This document shows, in pieces, positions 1 through 8,959 of a stretch of 64,000 nucleotides of DNA; position 1 is the stretch's first letter; the number at the start of each line of letters is the position of its first letter. The stretch covers positions 558,001 through 622,000 of the forward strand of contig NZ_JACHVS010000001.1 in the NCBI RefSeq assembly GCF_014190875.1, read 5' to 3'. The notes beneath the pieces are model-generated. The model was given only the letters and a program-made list of their open reading frames with translations, was not told where the DNA came from and did not search any database. The stretch is from Paeniglutamicibacter cryotolerans. Its GTDB lineage: Bacteria > Actinomycetota > Actinomycetes > Actinomycetales > Micrococcaceae. Both the position numbers and the translations under genes were made by a program.

Positions 1-663
1 AGTCGGAGTCCGGTCAACGCTTCTGTCGGACCCCGCTCAAACACATTAGGTAAGACATGCCTAACTTGGCAAGTCGAAAGGAGCGCATCCTCGTTGCGAA
101 TGTCCAACAACTTCATCCTGGCCTGATGCGATTCAACTTCGTAGTCCGATGTCGCAAATATTCACGAACAGTCAACACCGCGATGACACATTAATCAGGG
201 TCACCAAGACCAGCTTGATAGTGAGGGCCACACTAACTTGGAACACTTGGTCACCAATGAACTACACCAGCACCTCGATCATCCACTGAAAGACCGAAGC
301 CCGGTTCATGACCATCACCGCCACCAGAAAAACCTTCCCGAGACCATGGGGCAAACCAAGTACACGACGGCGAAGGTGACGCTCGCAGACGATAGCCGTT
401 GGCTCAGTTGGAGTAGGTGATTGGAGGCGAAATCGTCCGAGTCCTCGGACGGCTCGCCGCTGGTCATCAGCCAAACAACGAACCTCACCTGGTCGGCACT
501 GAAGATACAGAAACAACAGTCCGCCGCCCACCAGCTCCAGTCACCCCTCAAGCCTATTTGGCAACCATGCCCAGGACAAAAGCCTGCCCCACCGGTCCCG
601 GTGCTCGAATCCTCCCATGCAGCCCCCGCAACGGCATCCCACCGCGGGAACACCTCGACCGGC
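1..663. other. Gene-poor left edge
   Basis: No convincing gene is visible between the left edge and the end of the TetR gene at 664. The open frames here are short, lack ribosome binding sites and are mostly antisense to one another. Base composition between about 60 and 420 is less GC-rich than the coding regions to the right. The only clear signal is an iron-box-like palindrome at 46-64, which may serve a gene running leftwards out of the window. Confidence 0.6.
46..64. promoter_or_regulatory. Candidate DtxR/IdeR iron box
   Basis: The 19-bp site has outer arms TTAGG and CCTAA and matches 14 of 19 positions of the DtxR/IdeR consensus by hand count. That family represses iron-uptake genes when Fe2+ is plentiful. 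No gene starts just to its right, so the target is probably off the left edge. Confidence 0.5.
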
Positions 664-1341
664 TCAGGCCCCGGCGCGCACCTCGATGCCATCGAGCAGG
701 AGCTCCAAAGCGAGCGTAAAGCTCTCATCATCGCTGATAGCAGCCATGATTCCCACAGCGCGCATGGCAAGAGGGGAGCTCCCCCGAGGCAGGCGCGAGT
801 AGCTCGAGACCCAGGCCATGTCGTCGGCCGCAGATTTCTCTCCCAGGATCTTCAGTCCCGCACCGAAACCCGACCAGGCAAGCATGAAGTCGGCGCAGCT
901 GCGGTGATAGCGGGCCGCCGCATCAGGGTCGAAGCCGGCGGACTCCAGTATGCCAAGCATGGCTTCAACGAAGCGCAGCTCCCCCTCCTGCCGGGTGACC
1001 CGCAATGCTGCAAGCGTGGCAATGTGCGGATAGTCCAGGAACTTGGCCCGCACTCGCGCCAGCAGATCCCCCAGAGCTTCCCGCCAATGAGACGCCGGAG
1101 AATAGCCATCCATGACCTCGGCGAGCAGCCGGTCGGCGAGCGCCAACAGCAGTTCGTCTTTGTCAGCAAAGTGGCGATACAGCGCGGTAGGGTCCGCCCC
1201 CAGTTCGCGTCCGATCCGGCGGAAGGTCAGGGGATCGCCCTCATGTGCGGCGGACAACCGTAAGCAGGCATCGAGGATCACTGTGCGGTTGAGGCCGCTT
1301 GCGCGCTTGCGCGGAGAGGCGGGGCTGGTTGATTCACTCAT
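664..1341 (-). CDS. TetR/AcrR family transcriptional regulator
   Basis: A 225-residue one-component repressor. The N-terminal helix-turn-helix lies at about residues 38-58 (LTFRRIGRELGADPTALYRHF region), followed by a ligand-binding C-terminal domain with no assigned ligand. The ATG at 1341 was chosen because GGAG stands just upstream; an in-frame start at 1422 would run through the probable operator. It is divergent from the amidohydrolase operon starting at 1475, and a perfect 6+3+6 palindrome sits between them at 1372-1386. It most likely represses both itself and the operon, with a pathway compound as inducer; that is inference from layout. Confidence 0.88.
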   Translation of the reverse strand: MSESTSPASPRKRASGLNRTVILDACLRLSAAHEGDPLTFRRIGRELGADPTALYRHFADKDELLLALADRLLAEVMDGYSPASHWREALGDLLARVRAKFLDYPHIATLAALRVTRQEGELRFVEAMLGILESAGFDPDAAARYHRSCADFMLAWSGFGAGLKILGEKSAADDMAWVSSYSRLPRGSSPLAMRAVGIMAAISDDESFTLALELLLDGIEVRAGA

Positions 1342-1371
1342 CAGCTCCAACACTAGGCCACCGACACAAAA

Positions 1372-1386
1372 GTCAACAGCGTTGAC
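1372..1386. promoter_or_regulatory. Candidate TetR operator
   Basis: GTCAAC-AGC-GTTGAC is a perfect inverted repeat with a 3-bp centre, lying between the divergent TetR gene and the amidohydrolase gene. Size and position fit a TetR dimer site controlling both promoters. Confidence 0.6.
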
Positions 1387-1474
1387 AATGGTACAAAAAT
1401 AGGGTTTTATGAAACTAGTCACAATTCGTGGCGATAAACCCGCAGCCCTTCACTGCAACGCCCTGGAGTCATGC

Positions 1475-3145
1475 ATGGAAACTGGTTGGTTCTTTCATTC
1501 AGGCCGGATCTTTGACGGCACGACACTGCTTCCCGAAGGCACTGGCGTGCTCGTGCGGGACTCGCGTGTTGCCGCCGTAGGTCCCGAGACTGAACTCGAT
1601 GCAGGCCTGGAGGAAACGATCCGCCGGATCGACCTGGGTGGAAATCTACTCACTCCTGGATTCAGTGATGCCCACGTGCACACCATCATGGGCGGCGTCG
1701 AATCACTCGTCTGTGACCTCACGATCCCTGAGGGCATCGATGACGTCTTGGCGACCATTTCGGCCTACGCCTCGGCATCCACCACTGAGTGGATCACCGG
1801 CGGCGGCTGGAGCATGAGCGATTTCCCCGGTGGGACCCCCACTGCCGAAATGCTCGACTCAGTGACGTCCGACCGACCTGCCTACCTGATCAACCGCGAC
1901 CACCACGGCGCCTGGGTCAACAGCCGCGCACTGGAAATCGCCGGCATCACCGCTAGCACTCCAGACCCCTCCGACGGACGCATCGAACGCGATGCTGCAG
2001 GCAACCCGACCGGGACCCTGCACGAAGGTGCAATGGACCTGGTCACCGTCCATGTGCCAGTCCCCGATGACGCGGCATTCACCGCCGGCCTGCTAGCCGG
2101 CCAGGCCTATATGCACTCATTTGGCGTGACGGGGTGGCAGGAAGCCATTCTCGGCGAGTATGCCGGATACCCGGACGTCACCGAGTACTACCACGCAGCA
2201 GCCGCAAACGGCACGCTCACCGCCCATGCGGTGGGTGCGCTGTGGGTCCCGCGCACCACCACGCTGGAGAACATCGATGAGCTCGTTGCCGACTTCATCG
2301 GACGCCGCACGGCAAACGCCGCCGCTGGTTTCCCCACCAACAGCGCCAAGATCATGGTCGATGGCGTCGCCGAGAACCAGACCGCTGCCCTGCTCGAACC
2401 CTACCTTCGCACGTGCACCTGCACACCAGGGGACCCCGATCCGGGCACCGGCCTGGCCTATCTGCCGGTCGAGGTGCTCAATGCGGTGGCGGTCGCGCTC
2501 GATTCAGCCGGCTTCGATCTGCACCTGCACGTGATCGGTGACCGGGCGGCACGCATCGGGCTCGACGCCATCGAGGCTGCCAGCAACGCCAACGGCGTCA
2601 CCGCAGGCCGCCACCACCTGGCCCACCTGCAGATCATCCACCCCGATGACCTAGCCCGCTTCGGCGCGCTCGGCGTCACCGCCAACGCGCAGGCGCTCTG
2701 GGCCTGCAATGAACCGCAGATGACGGAGCTGACCCTGCCGATCCTGGGCGAGGAACGATCCGGCTGGCAGTACCCCTTCCGTTCGCTGATCGATTCCGGC
2801 GCCCCGTTGGCCATGGGCTCCGACTGGGCGGTCTCCACCCCCGATCCGTGGCACGCCATTCACGTGGCGGTCAACCGCCGGGCCCCCGGCGAACCGGACT
2901 CCGAGCCGCTGGTGGCGTCCGAGGCCATCACCATGCTCGAGGCGCTGACCGCATACACCCACGGGTCCGCTTGGATCAACCGCGACGAGGAAGCCGGCTC
3001 CATCCGCACCGGCTCCCGCGCCGACCTCGTGGCCTGGAACGCGAATCCCTTCGACCTGCACGATTCGGAGCTGTACCAGGTCGGCGCCGCACTGGTGCTG
3101 GCCTCAGGCTCACCGGTCCACGAAATAGCAGCAGCTTCACACTAA
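1475..3145 (+). CDS. Amidohydrolase, YtcJ-like (Amidohydro_3 family)
   Basis: A 556-residue metal-dependent hydrolase. The metal-binding HxH is at residues 67-69 (DAHVH), a second His pair lies in LHLHVIGD, and the conserved metal-site Asp is in GSDWAVS near the C-terminal third. YtcJ-like enzymes cleave amide or formamide C-N bonds. ATG 1475 is preferred over the in-frame ATG at 1409 because GGAG at 1465-1468 is ideally spaced and the 1409 start overlaps the promoter region. It leads an operon with an FAD oxidoreductase, a cupin and an aldehyde dehydrogenase, suggesting it releases an amine from an N-acylated substrate. The exact substrate cannot be read from sequence. Confidence 0.85.
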   Translation: METGWFFHSGRIFDGTTLLPEGTGVLVRDSRVAAVGPETELDAGLEETIRRIDLGGNLLTPGFSDAHVHTIMGGVESLVCDLTIPEGIDDVLATISAYASASTTEWITGGGWSMSDFPGGTPTAEMLDSVTSDRPAYLINRDHHGAWVNSRALEIAGITASTPDPSDGRIERDAAGNPTGTLHEGAMDLVTVHVPVPDDAAFTAGLLAGQAYMHSFGVTGWQEAILGEYAGYPDVTEYYHAAAANGTLTAHAVGALWVPRTTTLENIDELVADFIGRRTANAAAGFPTNSAKIMVDGVAENQTAALLEPYLRTCTCTPGDPDPGTGLAYLPVEVLNAVAVALDSAGFDLHLHVIGDRAARIGLDAIEAASNANGVTAGRHHLAHLQIIHPDDLARFGALGVTANAQALWACNEPQMTELTLPILGEERSGWQYPFRSLIDSGAPLAMGSDWAVSTPDPWHAIHVAVNRRAPGEPDSEPLVASEAITMLEALTAYTHGSAWINRDEEAGSIRTGSRADLVAWNANPFDLHDSELYQVGAALVLASGSPVHEIAAASH

Positions 3146-3181
3146 TTCCCGTCAATGAACACCGTCAGGACAGATAACACC

Positions 3182-4660
3182 ATGGGCACCACGACACCCA
3201 TTTCTTCCCCCATCCCCGCCGGAGAACTTACCTTCGACCATCTGGAGTCCACCGTTCCCGCCGAACTGGTCACCGCCGGACTGGCCGGCGTCAGTAACGT
3301 CCCCTACTGGCTGGACAGCTCACAGCGCCCCGAGGCCCTCCCGGCACTGGAGGGCCACATCACCACGGATCTGCTCGTGGTCGGTGGCGGCTACTGCGGG
3401 CTGTGGACGGCACTGATGGCTAAGGAACGCGATCCGAACCGCAAAGTCGTCCTGCTCGAGGGCCACACGGTGGGCTGGGCGGCTTCCGGGCGCAACGGCG
3501 GATTCTGCGAGGCCAGCCTGGTCCACGGCGAATCCAACGGCGAGGCGCACCTGCCCAAGGAGAACAAACGCCTGGGCGAGCTCGGCATGGAAAACCTCGC
3601 AGAAATCGCCGAGGCCATCGAACGCTACGGGATCGACTGCGACTTCACCACCAATGGCGTGCTGAACGTCGCCACCGAACCGCACCAGGTCGACTGGGTG
3701 CGCGAAGAGGCGGACAACCATCCGGACATGCCGTTCCTGGACCGGGACGAGGTGCGCGAGCACATCAATTCCCCGGTCTTCCACGCCGGGTTCTGGGACA
3801 AGGACGGCGGGGCGTTGGTGAACCCGGCCAAACTGGCATGGGGCCTGCGCAAGGTCTGCCTAGAACTCGGTGTAAAGATCTACGAGCACTCCCTGGCCAC
3901 CTCGCTGGAGGCCACTGCCACCGATTCGGTGACTGTCGGCACCGCCGCGGGCACCGTCAGGGCAGCCCACGTCGCGCTGGCTACCAACGTCTTCCCGTCG
4001 CTGCTCAAGCGCCACCACTTGTTCACCGTCCCGGTGTACGACTATGCACTGATGACCGAGCCGCTGACCGAAGAACAGCGTGAAGCGATCGGCTGGAAGA
4101 ATGAAACCGGGCTCGCGGATATGAACAACCGCTTCCACTACTCGCGTCCCACCACCGATGAGAACGGCGGCTGGCGCATCCTCTTCGGCGGATACGACGC
4201 CGAGTACTACTTCGGCGGCAAGGTGAAGCCCCAGTACGACAACCACGAGTCCACCTACCGCAAGCTCGCCGCTCACTTCTACGGCACGTTCCCGCAGCTG
4301 ACCGGCGTGAAGTTCTCGCATGCCTGGGGCGGCGCCATCGACTCCTGCAGCCGGTTCTTCTCCTTCTTCGACACTTCACATCATGGCCGCGTCGCCTACT
4401 GCGCCGGATTCACCGGCCTGGGCGTCGGAGCCACCCGCTTCGGGGCGAACGTCATGCTCGACTTGCTCTCAGGCGTCAAGACCGAGCGCACCGAACTCGA
4501 AATGGTCAAGAAGAAGCCGCTGCCCTTCCCACCGGAGCCGGTCGCTTGGCTGGGCGTGAAGCTGATGACCCGCGCTCTGGCCAAGGCCGACCGCAATGAG
4601 GGAAAGCGTGGACCGTTCCTGCGGACCATGGATGCCATCGGCATGGGGTTCGACTCGTGA
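3182..4660 (+). CDS. FAD-dependent oxidoreductase (DAO family, PuuB-like)
   Basis: A 492-residue flavoprotein. The Rossmann dinucleotide motif VVGGGYCG is at about residues 66-73, a glutamate (LLEG) ends the second strand, and the GWAASGRNGGF segment is typical of D-amino-acid-oxidase-fold amine oxidases such as gamma-glutamylputrescine oxidase. Such enzymes oxidise an amine to an aldehyde, producing H2O2 and ammonia. Two starts are possible, 3155 and 3182; AGGA at 3167-3170 weakly favours 3182. Its stop overlaps the cupin start by 4 nt, and an aldehyde dehydrogenase follows, so an amine to aldehyde to acid route is likely. Confidence 0.82.
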   Translation: MGTTTPISSPIPAGELTFDHLESTVPAELVTAGLAGVSNVPYWLDSSQRPEALPALEGHITTDLLVVGGGYCGLWTALMAKERDPNRKVVLLEGHTVGWAASGRNGGFCEASLVHGESNGEAHLPKENKRLGELGMENLAEIAEAIERYGIDCDFTTNGVLNVATEPHQVDWVREEADNHPDMPFLDRDEVREHINSPVFHAGFWDKDGGALVNPAKLAWGLRKVCLELGVKIYEHSLATSLEATATDSVTVGTAAGTVRAAHVALATNVFPSLLKRHHLFTVPVYDYALMTEPLTEEQREAIGWKNETGLADMNNRFHYSRPTTDENGGWRILFGGYDAEYYFGGKVKPQYDNHESTYRKLAAHFYGTFPQLTGVKFSHAWGGAIDSCSRFFSFFDTSHHGRVAYCAGFTGLGVGATRFGANVMLDLLSGVKTERTELEMVKKKPLPFPPEPVAWLGVKLMTRALAKADRNEGKRGPFLRTMDAIGMGFDS

Positions 4661-5025
4661 TCACGACGTTGAACGCCGGCCAGGCCCTGCGCGTAAACCG
4701 GCTCGAACTGGAGCACGAACCCGTCCCGGCCGACCAGGCCGGCGGCGGGGATCCAACCACCGCCACAGTGGACCTCGGCGTCATATCCGGGGTTGAACTG
4801 GGCGTATGGGAGATGGGCACCGGTACCATGTACGACGTGGAAGCTGAGGAGATCTTCGTCGTCACGGCCGGACGCGGCACCGTGGTCATCGAGGCGTACG
4901 GCAACATGCCGGCGCATTCGGCGGACCTGGAGCCGGGCACCATCATGCGCCTCGGCGCCGGGATGAAGACCGCCTGGACGGTGACCGAGCCGCTGCGCAA
5001 GGTCTACTTCACCCCGGCCGGCTAA
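4657..5025 (+). CDS. Small cupin-domain protein
   Basis: A 122-residue single-domain cupin (DUF861/Cupin_3 type). The beta-barrel core includes YDVEAEEIFVVTAGRGTV and the closing RKVYFTP strand. The GTG start overlaps the stop of the oxidoreductase in a GTGA junction, showing translational coupling. Cupins of this kind often accompany amine oxidases and aldehyde dehydrogenases in polyamine operons, but no enzymatic activity is established. The metal-binding histidines of classic cupins are mostly absent, so a ligand-binding or accessory role is as likely as catalysis. Confidence 0.75.
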   Translation: MITTLNAGQALRVNRLELEHEPVPADQAGGGDPTTATVDLGVISGVELGVWEMGTGTMYDVEAEEIFVVTAGRGTVVIEAYGNMPAHSADLEPGTIMRLGAGMKTAWTVTEPLRKVYFTPAG

Positions 5026-5063
5026 GCACCCCCACCGCTTTCACACCTGAGCTAAGGAACACC

Positions 5064-6548
5064 ATGAGCACCTCCCACCAGGGCCACCAGTACATCGACG
5101 GCGCCTACCGCATCGGACGAGGCGCTGTCGCCGAACGCACCAACCCCGCAACGGGCCTCGTCGATTCCAGCATCGACTACGCCAGCATCGACGACGTGAA
5201 CGACGCAGTCGAGGCGGCCTCCGCCGCGTTCAAGACCTGGTCCCGCCTCACCCCGGGCGCCCGCGCCGACCACCTGTTGGCCTTCGCCACCGAACTGGGC
5301 ACCCGCGCCGCCGAACTCGCCGCGCTGGAAACCACCCAGACCGGCAAGTCCACCCGCATGTCACACGAGTTCGACGTTCCCGGCACCATCGACAACGTCA
5401 ACTTCTTCGCCGGCGCAGCCCGCCACCTGCAGGGCCAGGCCGCCGGCGACTACGCCGGAAACTCCACCTCAATGATCCGCCGCGAGGCCATCGGCGTGGT
5501 CGGATCCATTTCCCCGTGGAACTACCCGCTGCAGATGGCAGCCTGGAAGGTCCTGCCGGCCATCGCAGCCGGTAACACCATTGTGCTCAAGCCCAGCGAA
5601 ATGACCCCGGCCACCACGCTGGTCTTCGCCGAAGCTGCCACTGCCGCCGGCATCCCCGCCGGCGTCATCAACGTCGTGACCGGCACCGGCATCGGTGTCG
5701 GCGAAGCATTAATCCGGCACCCGAAGGTGGTCATGAGTTCCTTCACCGGCTCCACCCCGGTCGGGCGCCGGATCATGGCGATGGCGGCCGAAACCGGCAA
5801 GCGCGTTCACCTTGAGCTCGGCGGCAAGGCCCCGCTGGTGGTCTTCGCCGACGCCGACGTGGAGGCGGCAGCCCACGGCGCCGTCGCCGGATCCACCATC
5901 AACGGAGGCCAGGACTGCACCGCAGCGACCCGAGCGTACGTGCATTCCTCGCTCTTCGACGCCTTCACCACCCGCGTCGCCGAGCTCATGGACGCCATGG
6001 TCGTCGGCGATCCGACGGATGAGAACACCGACATGGGCTCGTTGATCTCCTTCGGCCACCGCGACAAGGTCTCCGCCATGGTCGAGCGCGCCCGCGAGTC
6101 CGGTGCCACCATCATGGCTGGCGGCGTGGCCCCGGACCTTCCCGGCGCGTTCTACCGCCCCACGCTGATCACCGGCGCAGCCCAGGACAGCGAAATCGTG
6201 CAGGACGAGGTCTTCGGCCCCGTTCTGGTCGCGCTGCCGTTCGAGACAGATGACGAGGGCATCGAGCTGGCCAACGACACGCCGTACGGACTCGCCGCCT
6301 CGGCCTGGACCAATGACGTGAACCGGGCCATGCGCGCCGCTGCAGAAATCCAGGCCGGCTGCGTCTGGGTCAACGAGCACATCCCTATCGTCTCGGAGAT
6401 GCCGCACGGCGGTTACAAGGCCTCGGGCTTCGGCAAGGACATGAGCGCCTACTCCTTCGAGGAGTACACCAACGTGAAGCACGTGCTCATCTCCCACGAC
6501 ACCGACACCCACAAGGAGTGGCAGGACACGGTGTTCCGCCAGCGCTAA
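5064..6548 (+). CDS. Aldehyde dehydrogenase, gamma-aminobutyraldehyde dehydrogenase-like
   Basis: A 494-residue NAD(P)-dependent aldehyde dehydrogenase of usual family length. Visible catalytic parts are the oxyanion Asn near residue 153 (SPWNYP), the cofactor motif FTGSTPVG, the general-base Glu near 251 (LELGGKAP) and the nucleophile Cys near 285 in GGQDCTA. The GQDC context is typical of aminobutyraldehyde and betaine aldehyde dehydrogenases. It is the last gene of the amidohydrolase, oxidase, cupin and dehydrogenase operon and probably converts the aldehyde made by the oxidase to an acid such as 4-aminobutyrate. The aminoaldehyde assignment is inference from motif context and neighbours. 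Confidence 0.86.
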   Translation: MSTSHQGHQYIDGAYRIGRGAVAERTNPATGLVDSSIDYASIDDVNDAVEAASAAFKTWSRLTPGARADHLLAFATELGTRAAELAALETTQTGKSTRMSHEFDVPGTIDNVNFFAGAARHLQGQAAGDYAGNSTSMIRREAIGVVGSISPWNYPLQMAAWKVLPAIAAGNTIVLKPSEMTPATTLVFAEAATAAGIPAGVINVVTGTGIGVGEALIRHPKVVMSSFTGSTPVGRRIMAMAAETGKRVHLELGGKAPLVVFADADVEAAAHGAVAGSTINGGQDCTAATRAYVHSSLFDAFTTRVAELMDAMVVGDPTDENTDMGSLISFGHRDKVSAMVERARESGATIMAGGVAPDLPGAFYRPTLITGAAQDSEIVQDEVFGPVLVALPFETDDEGIELANDTPYGLAASAWTNDVNRAMRAAAEIQAGCVWVNEHIPIVSEMPHGGYKASGFGKDMSAYSFEEYTNVKHVLISHDTDTHKEWQDTVFRQR

Positions 6549-6590
6549 ACCCCGTCACACACCGGCCCGATAGTCCCGGGCCGTGGCTAC

Positions 6591-6626
6591 ACTGGTTCCG
6601 GTCCGCACCCGCGGATCGGAACCAGT
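6591..6626. terminator. Strong 16-bp hairpin between operon end and yibE-like gene
   Basis: Arms 6591-6606 and 6611-6626 pair over 16 positions (one G-T wobble) around an ACCC loop. There is no following T-tract. It may terminate the aldehyde dehydrogenase operon, or form a 5'-leader structure: a TACACT -10-like hexamer at 6588-6593 overlaps its left arm. Confidence 0.45.
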
Positions 6627-6646
6627 CGAGCATCGGGAGCGTTTCA

Positions 6647-7924
6647 GTGGGTAGCGGACACGGCCACGACGGCATAGTACTGACGGATCCGCTGCGGCGG
6701 CGGCGGGCAAACATCCTGCTCTCGGTCCTGCTGATCCCCGTCGCCTTGGCCGCCTTGGTGGGCACCATCTGGCTGTGGCCGGGCCCCGCCGCCGACCGGG
6801 TGAGCCTGGGCGATCCCTATGGCACATCGACCGGTGTCTCGATGCGGACCGGCACGGTTGAACGGACCGAGCCCGGCATCTGCCCCTCCTCGCAGGGTCT
6901 GGACGACGTCGGCGGCAGGGAACTGACCTGCAACCTGACCTACGTCGTACCTGCTACCGGGGGCGTGGCTGTCGCGCTCGAGGTTCCGCCCGAAATACTC
7001 GCCGCCCGCGACCTGCGTCCCGGGGACCGGGTCCGGTTCCTCGACCTGAGCGCGGCGTCGAATGCCATGGCGGCGCCCTACATCTTCGTTGACTTCGTGC
7101 GCACCGCCCCGGTGCTGCTGCTCGCGGCGCTCTACGCACTGGTTGTCTGCCTGGTGGCCCGCTGGCGCGGAGCCAGGGCCATCCTGGGTTTGATCGGCGG
7201 CTTCTGCTTCATCGCCTATTTCATGCTTCCGGCGCTGCTGGAGGGCCGCCCGCCACTGCTCGTGGGACTGGTCGGCTCGGTGGTCATCATGTTCGGTGCA
7301 CTGTATTTCGCCCACGGATTCTCCGCCCGGACCTCGACGGCGCTACTGGGCACACTGTTCGGACTCGGCGTCACCGCGGCGCTGGCCATCTGGGCCACCG
7401 ATGCCGCCTACCTCACCGGGGCCACCGGCGAAGAGTCATACCTGCTCGGCTCGGCCGCACCGGAACTGAGCCTGTCGGGCCTACTGGTCTGCGGCCTGCT
7501 AATTGCCGGCCTGGGCGTGTTGAACGACGTGACCATCACCCAGTCCTCTGCCGTCTGGGAGCTGGCCGAGATCTCTCCCGGAAGCAGCTCCCGGGAATTA
7601 TTCACGTCTGCCATGCGCATCGGCCGGGACCACATCGCCTCCACCGTCTATACCATTGCCTTCGCCTATGCCGGGGCCGCGCTGCCGGTGCTGATCCTGG
7701 TGGGCATGTACGACAGGCCGCTGCTCGATTCGCTGACCGGCGGCGAACTCGCCGAGGAGGTCGTGCGGATCCTGGTTGGCTCGATCGGGTTGGTGCTCTC
7801 GATTCCCGTCACCACGGCCGTGGCCGTGGCCGTGGTGAAGGCAGTGGGGCCGGGCGCATCTGCTTCGCCCACCCGGCAGGGACGCCGCGGGCGACGTTCG
7901 GTTACGTCAAGCACGACGAGTTAA
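6647..7924 (+). CDS. YibE/F family integral membrane protein
   Basis: A 425-residue protein with one N-terminal membrane segment (ILLSVLLIPVALAALVGTIW), an extracytoplasmic domain of about 110 residues and six or seven further hydrophobic helices, as in the YibE/F family. The GTG at 6647 was chosen because GGGAG lies 7 nt upstream; the longer frame from 6518 would overlap the preceding gene. The family's molecular function is not established, and transport has been suggested. Its TAA overlaps the Zur-like box of the downstream zinc-binding lipoprotein gene. Confidence 0.82.
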   Translation: MGSGHGHDGIVLTDPLRRRRANILLSVLLIPVALAALVGTIWLWPGPAADRVSLGDPYGTSTGVSMRTGTVERTEPGICPSSQGLDDVGGRELTCNLTYVVPATGGVAVALEVPPEILAARDLRPGDRVRFLDLSAASNAMAAPYIFVDFVRTAPVLLLAALYALVVCLVARWRGARAILGLIGGFCFIAYFMLPALLEGRPPLLVGLVGSVVIMFGALYFAHGFSARTSTALLGTLFGLGVTAALAIWATDAAYLTGATGEESYLLGSAAPELSLSGLLVCGLLIAGLGVLNDVTITQSSAVWELAEISPGSSSRELFTSAMRIGRDHIASTVYTIAFAYAGAALPVLILVGMYDRPLLDSLTGGELAEEVVRILVGSIGLVLSIPVTTAVAVAVVKAVGPGASASPTRQGRRGRRSVTSSTTS

Positions 7925-7941
7925 TGATAACGATTCGCATT
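7923..7941. promoter_or_regulatory. Candidate Zur box
   Basis: AATGATAA-CGA-TTCGCATT is a 19-bp imperfect palindrome in which 6 of 8 arm positions are complementary. It resembles Zur/Fur operators and lies directly upstream of a zinc-binding lipoprotein gene; a TAAGAT -10-like hexamer follows. Zinc repression is therefore likely. Confidence 0.55.
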
Positions 7942-7996
7942 TAAGATACGATCGGAGCCTTCCATCCACCCGGAACCCCGAAAGGCATCCCCCATC

Positions 7997-8947
7997 ATGC
8001 GAAGAAGCTCGACACTCGCTGTACTGGCAACCATCGCCACGCTTTCCCTCGCCTCCTGCGCATCAGAGCCGGCGTCATCCGCCGGCACTCGGCTGAACGT
8101 CGTCGCATCGACCACTGTCTACGCGGATCTTGTCCGACAGGTCGGCGGCGAAGACATCACGACGACGGCCATCATCACCCGCACCTCGCAGGATCCACAC
8201 TCTTACGAGGCGACACCTCGCGACAAGCTTGCCGTGTCGAAGGCCGACCTGGTCATTGAAAACGGCGGGGGCTACGACGCCTTCATGGAACCGCTGGTCA
8301 AGTCCAGCGGGAAGCCCGCCGATCGTGTCGTCTCGGTCGTGGACCTCGCCCCCGCAGTGGAGCTGGCCGAGGCCGCGGGACGGCCCACAGACCACGACGG
8401 CCACGATCACGGAGGGTTCAACGAGCACCTCTGGTACGACCTGCCCACGATGCGCGCGCTAATCACGAAGATCGCCGAGACGTTGACCGAGGCGGATCCC
8501 GGGAGCGCCGACCTCTTTGCCGATAATGCGACGAAACTCGATGCCGACCTGGGCGCATTGGAGAAAAGACTCGCCGCACTCCGGAAGCGTGCCGAGGGCC
8601 GGACCTTTGCCGCGACCGAGCCGGTGGCCGCCTACCTGCTGACCGGGGCCGGGCTGCGCGATGAAACCCCGCACGGCTTCGGCGAAGCGGTCGAGGGCGG
8701 ACTCGATGTCCCACCCCTGGTTCTGAATGAACTAAAGACGGCGTTGGAACACGGCGACATCGACCTTCTGGCACTCAACACCCAGACGGCCAGCGATCAG
8801 ACGGCTGCCATCGCCGGTCAGGCCAAGGCTAACGGGGTGCCGGTTCTGGAATTCACCGAGACGCTTCCCGGATCGCTGGACTTCCAGGGCTGGATGAGTG
8901 GGAACATCACGGCCCTGGAAGACGTCCCCGGGCTCGGCACCCGGTAG
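7997..8947 (+). CDS. Zinc ABC transporter substrate-binding lipoprotein (ZnuA/AztC-like)
   Basis: A 316-residue secreted binding protein of the cluster A-I family. It has a lipoprotein signal with lipobox LASC, metal-site residues in DPHSYEATP, a His-rich loop (DHDGHDHGG) and the HLWYD motif. AAAGG precedes the ATG. It would capture Zn2+ (or Mn2+) outside the membrane and deliver it to a permease. No ATPase or permease gene is adjacent, so it is an orphan binding protein that must use a transporter encoded elsewhere. The Zur-like box upstream supports zinc over manganese. Confidence 0.87.
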   Translation: MRRSSTLAVLATIATLSLASCASEPASSAGTRLNVVASTTVYADLVRQVGGEDITTTAIITRTSQDPHSYEATPRDKLAVSKADLVIENGGGYDAFMEPLVKSSGKPADRVVSVVDLAPAVELAEAAGRPTDHDGHDHGGFNEHLWYDLPTMRALITKIAETLTEADPGSADLFADNATKLDADLGALEKRLAALRKRAEGRTFAATEPVAAYLLTGAGLRDETPHGFGEAVEGGLDVPPLVLNELKTALEHGDIDLLALNTQTASDQTAAIAGQAKANGVPVLEFTETLPGSLDFQGWMSGNITALEDVPGLGTR

Positions 8948-8959
8948 GCGATAGCAGCG

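Noticed and set aside
421..1263. 280-residue plus-strand open frame
   Set aside because: It lies antisense to the TetR gene, whose helix-turn-helix is clear; the plus-strand protein has no domain pattern and no ribosome binding site.
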